Of a DNA stretch of 64,000 nucleotides, positions 47,453 through 61,700 are shown piece after piece; position 1 is the stretch's first letter; each line of letters opens with the position of its first letter. The notes beneath the pieces were generated by a model that saw only the letters and a list, made by a program, of their open reading frames with translations, had not been told where the DNA came from and did no database searches. The stretch is taken from NCBI GenBank assembly GCA_031761405.1, contig JASEVX010000008.1:68075418-68139417 (forward strand), read 5' to 3'. This DNA comes from Serripes groenlandicus. Lineage: Eukaryota > Mollusca > Bivalvia > Cardiida > Cardiidae. Made by a program: the position numbers and the translations under genes.

Positions 47453-49905
47453 TGCAAGGATGTTCCGTTTCTATGATAGTCAACGGCTGTGTGTGTATTT
47501 GAGTGCAAGGATGTTCCGTTTCTATGATAGTCAACGTCTGTATGTGTATTTGAGTGAAAGGATGTTCCGTTTCTATGATAGTCAACGGCTGTGTGTGTAT
47601 TTGAGTGCAAGGATGTTCCGTTTCTATAATAGTCAACCTATGTGTGTGTATTTGAGTGAAAGGATGTTTCGTTTCTATGATAGTCAACGTCTGTATGTGT
47701 ATTTGAGTGAAAGGATGTTCCGTTTCTATGATAGTCAACGTCTGTGTGTGTATTTGAGTGCAAGGATGTTCCGTTTCTATAATAGTCAACCTCTGTGTGT
47801 GTATTTGAGTGAAAGGATGTTCCGTTTCTATAATAGTCAACGTCTGTGTGTGTATTTGAGTGCAAGGATGTTCCGTTTCTATAATAGTCAACCTCTGTGT
47901 GTGTATTTGAGTGCAAGGATGTTCCGTTTCTATGATAGTCAACGTCAGTATGTGTATTTGAGTGCAAGGATGTTCCGTTTCTATGATAGTCAACGTCTGT
48001 GTGTGTATTTGAGTGCAAGGATGTTCCGTTTCTATAATAGTCAACCTCTGTGTGTGTATTTGAGTGAAAGGATGTTCCGTTTCTATAATAGTCAACGTCT
48101 GTGTGTGTATTTGAGTGAAAGGATGTTCCGTTTCTATAATAGTCAACGTCTGTGTGTGTATTTGAGTGAAAGGATGTTCCGTTTCTATAATAGTCAACGT
48201 CTGTGTGTGTATTTGAGTGAAAGGATGTTCCGTTTCTATAATAGTCAACGTCTGTGTGTGTATTTGAGTGCAAGGATGTTCCGTTTCTATAATAGTCAAC
48301 CTCTGTGTGTGTATTTGAGTGAAAGGATGTTCCGTTTCTATGATAGTCAACGTCTGTACGTGTATTTGAGTGCAAGGATGTTCCGTTTCTATGATAGTCA
48401 ACGTCTTTGTGTGTATTTGAGTGAAAGGATGTTCCGTTTCAATGATAGTCAACGTCTGTGTGTGTATTTGAGTGCAAGGATGTTCCGTTTCTATAATAGT
48501 CAACCTCTGTGTGTGTATTTGAGTGCAAGGATGTTCCGTTTCTATGATAGTCAACGTCTGTGTGTGTATTTGAGTGCAAGGATGTTCCGTTTCTATAATA
48601 GTCAACGTCTGTGTGTGTATTTGAGTGCAAGGATGTTCCGTTTCTATGATAGTCAACGTCTGTGTGTGTATTTGAGTGCAAGGGTGTTCCGTTTCTATAA
48701 TAGACAACGTCTGTGTGTGTATTTGAGTGCAAGGATGTTCCGTTTCTATAATAGTCAACCTCTGTGTGTGTATTTGAGTGAAAGGATGTTCCGTTTCTAT
48801 GATAGTCAATGTCTGTATGTGTATTTGAGTGCAAGGATGTTCCGTGTCTATGATAGTCAACGTCTTTGTGAGTAATTGAGTGCAAGGATGTTCCGTTTCT
48901 ATAATAGTCAACATCTGTGTGTGTATTTGAGTGCAAGGATGTTCCGTTTCTATAATAGTCAACGTCTGTATGTGTATTTGAGTGCAAGGATGTTCCGTTC
49001 CTATAATAGTTAACGTCAGTATGTGTATTTGAGTGCAAGGATGTTCCGTTTCTATGATAGTCAACGTCTGTGTGTGTATTTGAGTGCAAGGATGTTCCGT
49101 TTCTATAATAGTCAACCTCTGTGTGTGTATTTGAGTGAAAGGATGTTCCGTTTCTATGATAGTCAACGTCAGTATGTGTATTTGAATGCAAGGATGTTCC
49201 GTTTCTATCATAGTCAACGTCTGTGTGTGTATTTGAGTGAAAGGATGTTCCGTGTCTATGATAGTCAACGTCTTTGTGTGTATTTGAGTGCAAGGATGTT
49301 CCGTGTCTATGATAGTCAACGTCTTTGTGTGTATTTGAGTGCAAGGATGTTCCGTTTCTATAATAGTCAACGTCAGTATGTGTATTTGAGTGAAAGGATG
49401 TTCCGTTTCTATGATAGTCAACGTCTGTATGTGTATTTGAGTGCAAGGATGTTCCGTTTCTATCATAGTCAACGTCAGTATGTGTATTTGAGTGCAAGGA
49501 TGTTCCGTTGCTATGATAGTCAACGTCTGTATGTGTATTTGAGTGCAAGGATGTTCCGTTTCTATGATAGTCAACGTCTGTATGTGTATTTGAGTGCAAG
49601 GATGTTCCGTTTCTATAATAGTCAACGTCTGTGTGTGTATTTGAGTGAAAGGATGTTCCATTTCTATGATAGTCAACGTCAGTATGTGTATTTGAGTGCA
49701 AGGATGTTCCGTTTCTATGATAGTCAACCTCTGTGTGTATATTTGAGTGAAAGAATGTTCCGTTTCTATGATAGTCAACGTCAGTATGTGTATTTGAGTG
49801 CAAGGATGTTCCGTTGCTACGATAGTCAACGTCTGTATGTGTATTTGAGTGCAAGAATGTTCCGTTTCTATGATAGTCAACGTCTGTATGTATATTTGAG
49901 TGAAA
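47450..49905. repeat. Giant array Y, subfamily 1, 51-bp unit, about 48 copies
   Basis: The unit contains tgagtg(c/a)aaggatgttccg, tttctat(g/a)atagtcaac and gtctgt(g/a)tgtgtat. Units differ at a handful of fixed positions that shuffle between copies. Frames of 1,096 residues (minus, 47,406-50,696) and 488 residues (plus, 47,409-48,875) are both open because the period is 17 codons; neither is a gene. Confidence 0.95.
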
Positions 49906-52900
49906 GGATGTTCTGTTTCTATAATAGACAACGTCTGTATGTGTATTTGAGTGAAATTCTGTTCTGTTTCTATACTAGACAACGTATGTGTGTGTATTGG
50001 AGTGAAATGATGTTCTGTGTCTATAATAGACAACGTCTGTGTGTTAATTGGAGTGAAATTATGTTCTGTTTCTATAATAGACAACGTATGTATGTGTATT
50101 TGAGTGAAATGATGTTCTGTTTCTATAATAGACAACGTATGTGTGTGTATTGGAGTGAAATGATGTTCTGTTTCTATAATAGACAACGTATGTGTGTGTA
50201 TTTGAGTGAAATGATGTTCTGTTTCTATACTAGACAACGTATGTGTGTGTATTGGAGTGAAATGATGTTCTGTTTCTATACTAGACAACGTCTGTGTGTT
50301 AATTGGAGTGAAATGATGTTCTGTTTCTATAATAGACAACGTCTGTATGTGTATTTGAGTGAAATTCTGTTCTGTTTCTATACTAGACAACGTATGTGTG
50401 TGTATTGGAGTGAAATGATGTTCTGTTTCTATACTAGACAACGTCTGTGTGTTAATTGGAGTGAAATGATGTTCTGTTTCTATAATAGACAACGTATGTA
50501 TGTGTATTTGAGTGAAATGATGTTCTGTTTCTATAATAGACAACGTATGTGTGTGTATTTGAGTGAAATGATGTTCTGTTTCTATAATAGACAACGTCTG
50601 TGTGTGTATTTGAGTGAAATGATGTTCTGTTTCTATAATAGACAACGTATGTGTGTGTATTTGAGTGAAATGATGTTCTGTTTCTATAATAGACAACGTA
50701 TGTGTGTATTTGAGTGAAATGATGTTCTGTGTCTATAATAGACAACGTCTGTGTGGGTATTTGAGTGAAATGATGTTCTGTTTCTATAATAGACAACGTC
50801 TGTGTGTGTATTGGAGTGAAATGATGTTCTGTGTCTATAATAGACAACGTCTGTATGTGTATTTGAGTGTAATGATGTTCTGTTTCTATACTAGACAACG
50901 TATATGTGTGTATTGGAGTGAAAGATGTTCTGTTTCTATAATAGACAACGTATGTGTGTGTATTTGAGTGAAATGATGTTCTGTGTCTATAATAGACAAC
51001 GTATGTGTGTGTATTTGAGTGAAATGATGTTCTGTTTCTATAATAGACAACGTATGTATGTGTATTTGAGTGAAATGATGTTCTGTTTCTATAATAGACA
51101 ACGTCTGTGTGTGTATTGGAGTGAAATGATGTTCTGTTTCTATACTAGACAACGTATATGTGTGTATTTGAGTGAAATGATGTTCTGTTTCTATACTAGA
51201 CAACGTATGTGTGTGTATTTGAGTGTAATGATGTTCTGTTTCTATACTAGACAACGTATATGTGTGTATTGGAGTGAAAGATGTTCTGTTTCTATAATAG
51301 ACAACGTCTGTATGTGTATTTGAGTGTAATGATGTTCTGTTTCTATACTAGACAACGTATATGTGTGTATTGGAGTGAAAGATGTTCTGTTTCTATAATA
51401 GACAACGTATGTGTGTGTATTTGAGTGAAATGATGTTCTGTGTCTATAATAGACAACGTCTGTGTGTGTATTGGAGTGAAATGATGTTCTGTTTCTATAC
51501 TAGACAACGTATATGTGTGTATTGGAGTGAAAGATGTTCTGTTTCTATAATAGACAACGTCTGTGTGTGTATTGGAGTGAAATGATGTTCTGTTTCTATA
51601 CTAGACAACGTATATGTGTGTATTTGAGTGAAATGATGTTCTGTTTCTATACTAGACAACGTATGTGTGTGTATTCTGTTTCTATAATAGACAACGTATG
51701 TGTGTGTATTTGAGTGAAATGATGTTCTGTTTCTATAATAGACAACGTCTGTGTGTGTATTGGAGTGAAATGATGTTCTGTTTCTATACTAGACAACGTA
51801 TATGTGTGTATTTGAGTGAAATGATGTTCTGTTTCTATACTAGACAACGTGTGTGTGTGTATTTGAGTGCAAGGATGTTCTGTTTCTATACTAGACAACG
51901 TATATGTGTGTATTGGAGTGAAAGATGTTCTGTTTCTATAATAGACAACGTCTGTGTGTGTATTGGAGTGAAATGATGTTCTGTTTCTATACTAGACAAC
52001 GTATATGTGTGTATTTGAGTGAAATGATGTTCTGTTTCTATACTAGACAACGTATGTGTGTGTATTTGAGTGAAATGACTGTTCTGTTTCTTATACTAGA
52101 CAACGTCTGTGTGTGTATTGGAGTGAAATGATGTTCTGTTTCTATAATAGACAACGTCTGTGTGTGTATTTGAGTGAAATGATGTTCTGTGTCTATAATA
52201 GACAACGTATGTGTGTGTATTTGAGTGAAATGATGTTCTGTTTCTATAATAGACAACGTCTGTGTGTGTATTGGAGTGAAATGATGTTCTGTTTCTATAC
52301 TAGACAACGTATGTGTGTGTATTTGAGTGAAATGATGTTCTGTTTCTATAATAGACAACGTATGTGTGTGTATTGGAGTGAAATGATGTTGTGTTTCTAT
52401 AATAGACAACGTCTGTGTGTGTATTTTGAGTGAAATGATGTTCTGTTTCTATAATAGACAACGTTCTGTGTGTGTATTGGAGTGAAATGATGTTCTGTTT
52501 CTATAATAGACAACGTCTGTGTGGGTATTTGAGTGAAATGATGTTCTGTGTCTATAATAGACAACGTCTGTGTGTGTATTTGAGTGAAATGATGTTCTGT
52601 TTCTATAATAGACAACGTATGTGTGTGTATTTTCTATAATAGACAACGTATGTGTGTGTATTCTGTTTCTATAATAGACAACGTATGTATGTGTATTTGA
52701 GTGAAATGATGTTCTGTTTCTATAATAGACAACGTCTGTGTGTGTATTGGAGTGAAATGATGTTCTGTTTCTATAATAGACAACGTCTGTGTGTGTATTT
52801 GAGTGAAATGATGTTCTGTTTCTATAATAGACAACGTATGTGTGTGTATTTGAGTGAAATGATGTTCTGTTTCTATAATAGACAACGTATGTGTGTGTAT

Positions 52901-53924
52901 TGAGTGAAATGATGTTCTGTTTCTATAATAGTACAACGTATGTGTGTGTATTTGAGTGAAATGATGTTCTGTTCTATAATAGACAACGTATGTGTGTGTT
53001 ATTGAGTGAAATGATGTTCTGTTTCTATAATAGACAACGTATGTGTGTGTATTCTGTTTCTATAATAGACAACGTATGTGTGTGTATTCTGTTTCTATAA
53101 TACACAAGTATGTATGTGTATTTGAGTGAAATGATGTTAGTTTCTATAATAGACACGTCTGTGTGTGTATTGGAGTGAAATGATGTTCTGTTTCTATAAT
53201 AGACAACGTTATGTGTGTGTATTTGAGTGAAATGATGTTCTGTTTCTATAATAGACAACCTCTGTGTGTGTATTGGAGTGAAATGATGTTCTGTGTCTAT
53301 AATAGACAACGTATGTGTGTGTATTTGAGTGAAATGATGTTCTGTTTCTATAATAGACAACTCTGTGTGTGTATTGTAGTTGAGTGAAGATGTTCTGTTC
53401 TATAATAGACAACGTCTGTGTGTGTATTTGAGTGAAATGATGTTCTGTTTCCTATAATAGACAACCTCTAGTGTGTGTATTGGAGTGAAATGATGTTCTG
53501 TGTCTATAATAGACAACGTCTGTGTGTGTATTTGAGTGAATGATGTTCTGTTTCTATAATAGACAACGTCTGTGTGTGTGTATTTGAGTGAAATGTTCTG
53601 TTTCTATAATAGACAAAGTCTGTGTGTGTATTTGAGTGAAATGATTCTGTTTCTATAATAGACAACGTACTGTGTGGGTATTGGAGTGAAATGAGTTCTG
53701 TTGTCTATAATAGACAACCGTCTGTGTGGGTATTTGAGTGAAATGATTCTGTTGTATATATTAGACAACTCGGGTGTGTGTATTGGAGTGAAATGATGTT
53801 CTGTTTCTAATAATAGTACAACGGCAGGTTGTGTGTATTGAGTGAAATGATGCGTTCTGTATTCTAAATAATGACAATCGTGTGTAGTGTGATTTGAAGT
53901 TGTGCTGAGTATGTGAAATAGATG

Positions 53925-54124
53925 NNNNNNNNNNNNNNNNNNNNNNNNNNNNNNNNNNNNNNNNNNNNNNNNNNNNNNNNNNNNNNNNNNNNNNNNNNNN
54001 NNNNNNNNNNNNNNNNNNNNNNNNNNNNNNNNNNNNNNNNNNNNNNNNNNNNNNNNNNNNNNNNNNNNNNNNNNNNNNNNNNNNNNNNNNNNNNNNNNNN
54101 NNNNNNNNNNNNNNNNNNNNNNNN
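53925..54124. other. Assembly gap, 200 N
   Basis: Exactly 200 undetermined bases inside the 51-bp array. A fixed round length usually denotes a gap of unknown size. Confidence 0.99.
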
Positions 54125-55739
54125 GTGTATTTGAGTGAAATGATGTTCTGTGTCCTATAATAGACAACGTCTGTATGTGTATTTGAGTGAAATGATGTTC
54201 TTTTTCTCTATAATAGACAACGTGTGTGTGTGTATTTGAGTGAAATGATGTTCTGTGTCTATAATAGACAACGTCTGTATGTGTATTTGAGTGAAATGAT
54301 GTTCTGTTTCTATAATAGACAACGTGTGTGTGTGTATTTGAGTGAAATGATGTTCTGTGTCTATAATAGACAACGTCTGTATGTGTAATTTGAGTGAAAT
54401 GATGTTCTGTTTCTATAATAGGACAACGTGTGTGTTGTGTATTTTGAGTGAAATGATGCTTCTGTTTCTATAATAGACAACGTTATGTGTGTGTATTTTG
54501 AGTGAAATGATGTTCTGTGTCTAATAATAGACCAACGTCTGTATGTGTATTTGAGTGAAATGATGTTCTGTTTCTATAATAGACAACGTGTTGTGTGTAT
54601 TTGAGTGAAATGATGTTCTGTGTCTATAATAGACAACGTATGTGTGTGTATTTGAGTGAAATGATGTTCTGTGTCTATAATAGACAACGTCTGTATGTGT
54701 ATTTGAGTGAAATGATGTTCTGTTTCAATAATAGACAACGTGTGTGTGTGTATTTGAGTGAAATGATGTTCTGTTTCTATAATAGACAACGTGTGTTGTG
54801 TGTATTGGAGTGAAAGATGTTCTGTTTCTATAATAGACAACGTCTGTGTGTGTATTGGAGTGAAATGATGTTCTGTTTCTATAATAGACAACGTCTGTGT
54901 GTGTATTTGAGTGAAATGAGTTCTGTGTCTATAATAGAGCAACGTATGTGTGTGTATTTGAGTGAAATGATGTTCTGTTTCTATAATAGACAACGTCTGT
55001 GTGTGTATTGGAGTGAAATGATGTTCTGTTTCTATACTAGACAACGTATGTGTGTGTATTTGAGTGAAATGATGTTCTGTTTCTATAATAGACAACGTAT
55101 GTGTGTGTATTGGAGTGAAATGATGTTCTGTTTCTATAATAGACAACGTCTGTGTGTGTATTTGAGTGAAAATGATGTTCTGTTTTCTATAATAGACAAC
55201 GTCTGTGTGTGTATTGGAGTGAAGATGATGTTCTGTTTCTATAATAGACAACGTCTGTGTGGGTATTTTGAGTGAAATGATGTTCTGTGTCTATAATATA
55301 GACACCGTCTGTGTGTGTATTTGAGTGAAATGATGTTCTGTTTCTATAATAGACAACGTATGTGTGTGTATTCTGTTTCTATAATAGACAACGTATGTGT
55401 GTGTATTCTGTTTCTATAATAGACAACGTATGTATGTGTATTTGAGTGAAATGATGTTTCCGTTTATATAATAGACAACGTCTGTGTGTGTATTGGAGTG
55501 AAATGATGTTCTGTTTATATAATAGACAACGTCTTGTGTGGTGTATTGGAGTGAAATGATGTTCTGTTTCTATAATAGACAACGTATGTGTGTGTATTTT
55601 GAGTGAAATGATGTTCTGTTTCTATAATAGACAACGTATGTGTGTGTATTTGAGTGAAATGATGTTCTGTTTCTATAATAGACAACGTATGTGTGTGTAT
55701 TTGAGTGAAATGACTGTTCTGTTTCTATTATAGACAACG

Positions 55740-58700
55740 TATGTGTGTGTATTCTGTTTCTATAATAGACAACGTATGTGTGTGTAATTCTGTTTCTATA
55801 TAGACAACGTATGTATGTGTATTTGAGTGAAATGATGTTCTGTTTCTATAATAGACAACGTCTGTGTGTGTATTGGAGTGAAATGATGTTCTGTTTTCTA
55901 TAATAGACAACGTATGTGTGTGTATTTGAGTGAAATGATGTTCTGTTTCTATAATAGACAACAACCTCTGTGTGTGTATTGGAGTGAAATGATGTTCTGT
56001 GTATATAATAGACAACGTATGTGTGTGTATTTGAGTGAAATGATGTTCTGTTTCTATAATAGACAACGTCTGTGTGTGTATTTGAGTGAAATGATGTTCT
56101 GTTTCTATAATAGACAACGTCTGTGTGTGTATTTGAGTGAAATGATGTTCTGTTTCTATAATAGACAACGTCTGTGTGTGTATTGAGTGAAATGATGTTC
56201 TGTGTCTATAAAAGACAACGTATGTGTGTGTATTTGAGTGAAATGATGTTCTGTTTCTATAATAGACAACGTCTGTGTGTGTATTTGAGTGAAATGATGT
56301 TCTGTTTCTATAATAGACAACGTATGTGTGTGTATTGGAGTGAAATGATGTTCTGTTTCTATAATAGACAACGTCTGTGTGTGTATTTGAGTGAAATGAT
56401 GTTCTGTTTCTATAATAGACAACGTCTGTGTGGGTATTGGAGTGAAATGATGTTCTGTTTCTATAATAGACAACGTCTGTGTGGGTATTTGAGTGAAATG
56501 ATGTTCTGTGTCTATAATAGACAACGTCTGTGTGTGTATTGGAGTGAAATGATGTTCTGTTTCTATAATAGACAACGTGTGTGTGTGTATTTGAGTGAAA
56601 TGATGTTCTGTTTCTATAATAGACAACGTCTGTGTGTGTATTGGAGTGAAATGATGTTCTGTTTCTATAATAGACAACGTATGTGTGTGTATTTGAGTGA
56701 AATGATGTTCTTTTTCCATAATAGACAACGTGTGTGTGTGTATTTGAGTGAAATGATGTTCTGTTTCTATAATAGACAACGTATGTGTGTGTATTTGAGT
56801 GAAATGATGTTCTGTGTCTATAATAGACAACGTATGTGTGTGTATTTGAGTGAAATGATGTTCTGTGTCTATAATAGACAACGTCTGTATGTGTATTTGA
56901 GTGAAATGATGTTCTGTTTCTATAATAGACAACGTGTGTGTGTGTTTTGAGTGAAATGATGTTCTGTTTCTATAATAGACAACGTATGTGTGTGTATTTG
57001 AGTGAAATGATGTTCTGTGTCTATAATAGACAACGTCTGTATGTGTATTTGAGTGAAATGATGTTCTGTTTCTATAATAGACAACGTGTGTGTGTGTATT
57101 TGAGTGAAATGATGTTCTGTGTCTATAATAGACAACGTCTGTATGTGTATTTGAGTGAAATGATGTTCTGTTTCTATAATAGACAACGTGTGTGTGTGTA
57201 TTTGAGTGAAATGATGTTCTGTGTCTATAATAGACAACGTCTGTATGTGTATTTGAGTGAAATGATGTTCTGTTTCTATAATAGACAACGTGTGTGTGTG
57301 TATTTGAGTGAAATGATGTTCTGTTTCTATAATAGACAACGTATGTGTGTGTATTTGAGTGAAATGATGTTCTGTGTCTATAATAGACAACGTCTGTATG
57401 TGTATTTGAGTGAAATGATGTTCTGTTTCTATAATAGACAACGTGTGTGTGTGTGTATTTGAGTGAAATGATGTTCTGTGTCTATAATAGACAACGTATG
57501 TGTGTGTATTTGAGTGAAATGATGTTCTGTGTCTATAATAGACAACGTCTGTATGTGTATTTGAGTGAAATGATGTTCTGTTTCTATAATAGACAACGTG
57601 TGTGTGTGTATTTGAGTGAAATGATGTTCTGTTTCTATAATAGACAACGTGTGTGTGTGTATTTGAGTGAAAGATGTTCTGTTTCTATAATAGACAACGT
57701 CTGTGTGTGTATTGGAGTGAAATGATGTTCTGTTTCTATAATAGACAACGTCTGTGTGTGTATTTGAGTGAAATGATGTTCTGTGTCTATAATAGACAAC
57801 GTATGTGTGTGTATTTGAGTGAAATGATGTTCTGTTTCTATAATAGACAACGTCTGTGTGTGTATTGTAGTGAAATGATGTTCTGTTTCTATACTAGACA
57901 ACGTATGTGTGTGTATATTGAGTGAAATGATGTTCTGTTTCTATAATAGACAACGTATGTGTGTGTATTGGAGTGAAATGATGTTCTGTTTCTATAATAG
58001 ACAACGTCTGTGTGTGTATTTGAGTGAAATGATGTTCTGTTTCTATAATAGACAACGTCTGTGTGTGTATTGGAGTGAAATGATGTTCTGTTTCTATAAT
58101 AGACAACGTCTGTGTGGGTATTTGAGTGAAATGATGTTCTGTGTCTATAATAGACAACGTCTGTGTGTGTATTTGAGTGAAATGATGTTCTGTTTCTATA
58201 ATAGACAACGTATGTGTGTGTATTCTGTTTCTATAATAGACAACGTATGTGTGTGTATTCTGTTTCTATAATAGACAACGTATGTATGTGTATTTGAGTG
58301 AAATGATGTTTCCGTTTATATAATAGACAACGTCTGTGTGTGTATTGGAGTGAAATGATGTTCTGTTTATATAATAGACAACGTCTGTGTGTGTATTGGA
58401 GTGAAATGATGTTCTGTTTCTATAATAGACAACGTATGTGTGTGTATTTGAGTGAAATGATGTTCTGTTTCTATAATAGACAACGTATGTGTGTGTATTT
58501 GAGTGAAATGATGTTCTGTTTCTATAATAGACAACGTATGTGTGTGTATTCTGTTTCTATAATAGACAACGTATGTGTGTGTATTCTGTTTCTATAATAG
58601 ACAACGTATGTGTGTGTATTCTGTTTCTATAATAGACAACGTATGTATGTGTATTTGAGTGAAATGATGTTCTGTTTCTATAATAGACAACGTCTGTGTG

Positions 58701-61700
58701 TGTATTGGAGTGAAATGATGTTCTGTTTCTATAATAGACAACGTATGTGTGTGTATTTGAGTGAAATGATGTTCTGTTTCTATAATAGACAACCTCTGTG
58801 TGTGTATTGGAGTGAAATGATGTTCTGTGTATATAATAGACAACGTATGTGTGTGTATTTGAGTGAAATGATGTTCTGTTTCTATAATAGACAACGTCTG
58901 TGTGTGTATTTGAGTGAAATGATGTTCTGTTTCTATAATAGACAACGTCTGTGTGTGTATTTGAGTGAAATGATGTTCTGTTTCTATAATAGACAACCTC
59001 TGTGTGTGTATTGGAGTGAAATGATGTTCTGTGTCTATAAAAGACAACGTATGTGTGTGTATTTGAGTGAAATGATGTTCTGTTTCTATAATAGACAACG
59101 TCTGTGTGTGTATTTGAGTGAAATGATGTTCTGTTTCTATAATAGACAACGTATGTGTGTGTATTGGAGTGAAATGATGTTCTGTTTCTATAATAGACAA
59201 CGTCTGTGTGTGTATTTGAGTGAAATGATGTTCTGTTTCTATAATAGACAACGTCTGTGTGGGTATTGGAGTGAAATGATGTTCTGTTTCTATAATAGAC
59301 AACGTCTGTGTGGGTATTTGAGTGAAATGATGTTCTGTGTCTATAATAGACAACGTCTGTGTGTGTATTGGAGTGAAATGATGTTCTGTTTCTATAATAG
59401 ACAACGTGTGTGTGTGTATTTGAGTGAAATGATGTTCTGTTTCTATAATAGACAACGTCTGTGTGCATATTGGAGTGAAATGATGTTCTGTTTCTATAAT
59501 AGACAACGTATGTGTGTGTATTTGAGTGAAATGATGTTCTTTTTCCATAATAGACAACGTGTGTGTGTGTATTTGAGTGAAATGATGTTCTGTTTCTATA
59601 ATAGACAACGTATGTGTGTGTATTTGAGTGAAATGATGTTCTGTGTCTATAATAGACAACGTATGTGTGTGTATTTGAGTGAAATGATGTTCTGTGTCTA
59701 TAATAGACAACGTCTGTATGTGTATTTGAGTGAAATGATGTTCTGTTTCTATAATAGACAACGTGTGTGTGTGTTTTTGAGTGAAATGATGTTCTGTTTC
59801 TATAATAGACAACGTATGTGTGTGTATTTGAGTGAAATGATGTTCTGTGTCTATAATAGACAACGTCTGTATGTGTATTTGAGTGAAATGATGTTCTGTT
59901 TCTATAATAGACAACGTGTGTGTGTGTATTTGAGTGAAATGATGTTCTGTGTCTATAATAGACAACGTCTGTATGTGTATTTGAGTGAAATGATGTTCTG
60001 TTTCTATAATAGACAACGTGTGTGTGTGTATTTGAGTGAAATGATGTTCTGTGTCTATAATAGACAACGTCTGTATGTGTATTTGAGTGAAATGATGTTC
60101 TGTTTCTATAATAGACAACGTGTGTGTGTGTATTTGAGTGAAATGATGTTCTGTGTCTATAATAGACAACGTCTGTATGTGTATTTGAGTGAAATGATGT
60201 TCTGTTTCTATAATAGACAACGTGTGTGTGTGTATTTGAGTGAAATGATGTTCTGTTTCTATAATAGACAACGTATGTGTGTGTATTTGAGTGAAATGAT
60301 GTTCTGTGTCTATAATAGACAACGTCTGTATGTGTATTTGAGTGAAATGATGTTCTGTTTCTATAATAGACAACGTGTGTGTGTGTATTTGAGTGAAATG
60401 ATGTTCTGTGTCTATAATAGACAACGTATGTGTGTGTATTTGAGTGAAATGATGTTCTGTTTCTATAATAGACAACGTGTGTGTGTGTATTTGAGTGAAA
60501 TGATGTTCTGTTTCTATAATAGACAACGTATGTGTGTGTATTTGAGTGAAATGATGTTCTGTGTCTATAATAGACAACGTCTGTATGTGTATTTGAGTGA
60601 AATGATGTTCTGTTTCTATAATAGACAACGTGTGTGTGTGTATCTGAGTGAAATGATGTTCTGTGTCTATAATAGACAACGTATGTGTGTGTATTTGAGT
60701 GAAATGATGTTCTGTGTCTATAATACACAACGTCTGTATGTGTATTTGAGTGAAATGATGTTCTGTTTCTATAATAGACAACGTGTGTGTGTGTATTTGA
60801 GTGAAATGATGTTCTGTTTCTATAATAGACAACGTGTGTGTGTGTATTTGAGTGAAAGATGTTCTGTTTCTATAATAGACAACGTCTGTGTGTGTATTGG
60901 AGTGAAATGATGTTCTGTTTCTATACTAGACAACGTATGTGTGTGTATTTGAGTGAAATGATGTTCTGTTTCTATAATAGACAACGTATGTGTGTGTATT
61001 GGAGTGAAATGATGTTCTGTTTCTATAATAGACAACGTCTGTGTGTGTATTTGAGTGAAATGATGTTCTGTTTCTATAATAGACAACGTCTGTGTGTGTA
61101 TTGGAGTGAAATGATGTTCTGTTTCTATAATAGACAACGTCTGTGTGGGTATTTGAGTGAAATGATGTTCAGTGTCTATAATAGACAACGTCTGTGTGTG
61201 TATTTGAGTGAAATGATGTTCTGTTTCTATAATAGACAACGTATGTGTGTGTATTCTGTTTCTATAATAGACAACGTATGTGTGTGTATTCTGTTTCTAT
61301 AATAGACAACGTATGTATGTGTATTTGAGTGAAATGATGTTTCCGTTTCTATAATAGACAACGTCTGTGTGTGTATTGGAGTGAAATGATGTTCTGTTTC
61401 TATAATAGACAACGTCTGTGTGTGTATTTGAGTGAAATGATGTTCTGTTTCTATAATAGACAACGTATGTGTGTGTATTTGAGTGAAATGATGTTCTGTT
61501 TCTATAATAGACAACGTATGTGTGTGTATTTGAGTGAAATGATGTTCTGTTTCTATAATAGACAACGTATGTGTGTGTATTTGAGTGAAATGATGTTCTG
61601 TTTCTATAATAGACAACGTATGTGTGTGTATTCTGTTTCTATAATAGACAACGTATGTGTGTGTATTCTGTTTCTATAATAGACAACGTATGTATGTGTA

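Noticed and set aside
47406..50696. 1,096-residue minus-strand open frame and its many 51-bp-period relatives to 63,979
   Set aside because: Frames are open in both orientations because the unit is 17 codons; they stop wherever a unit changes length. Not coding.
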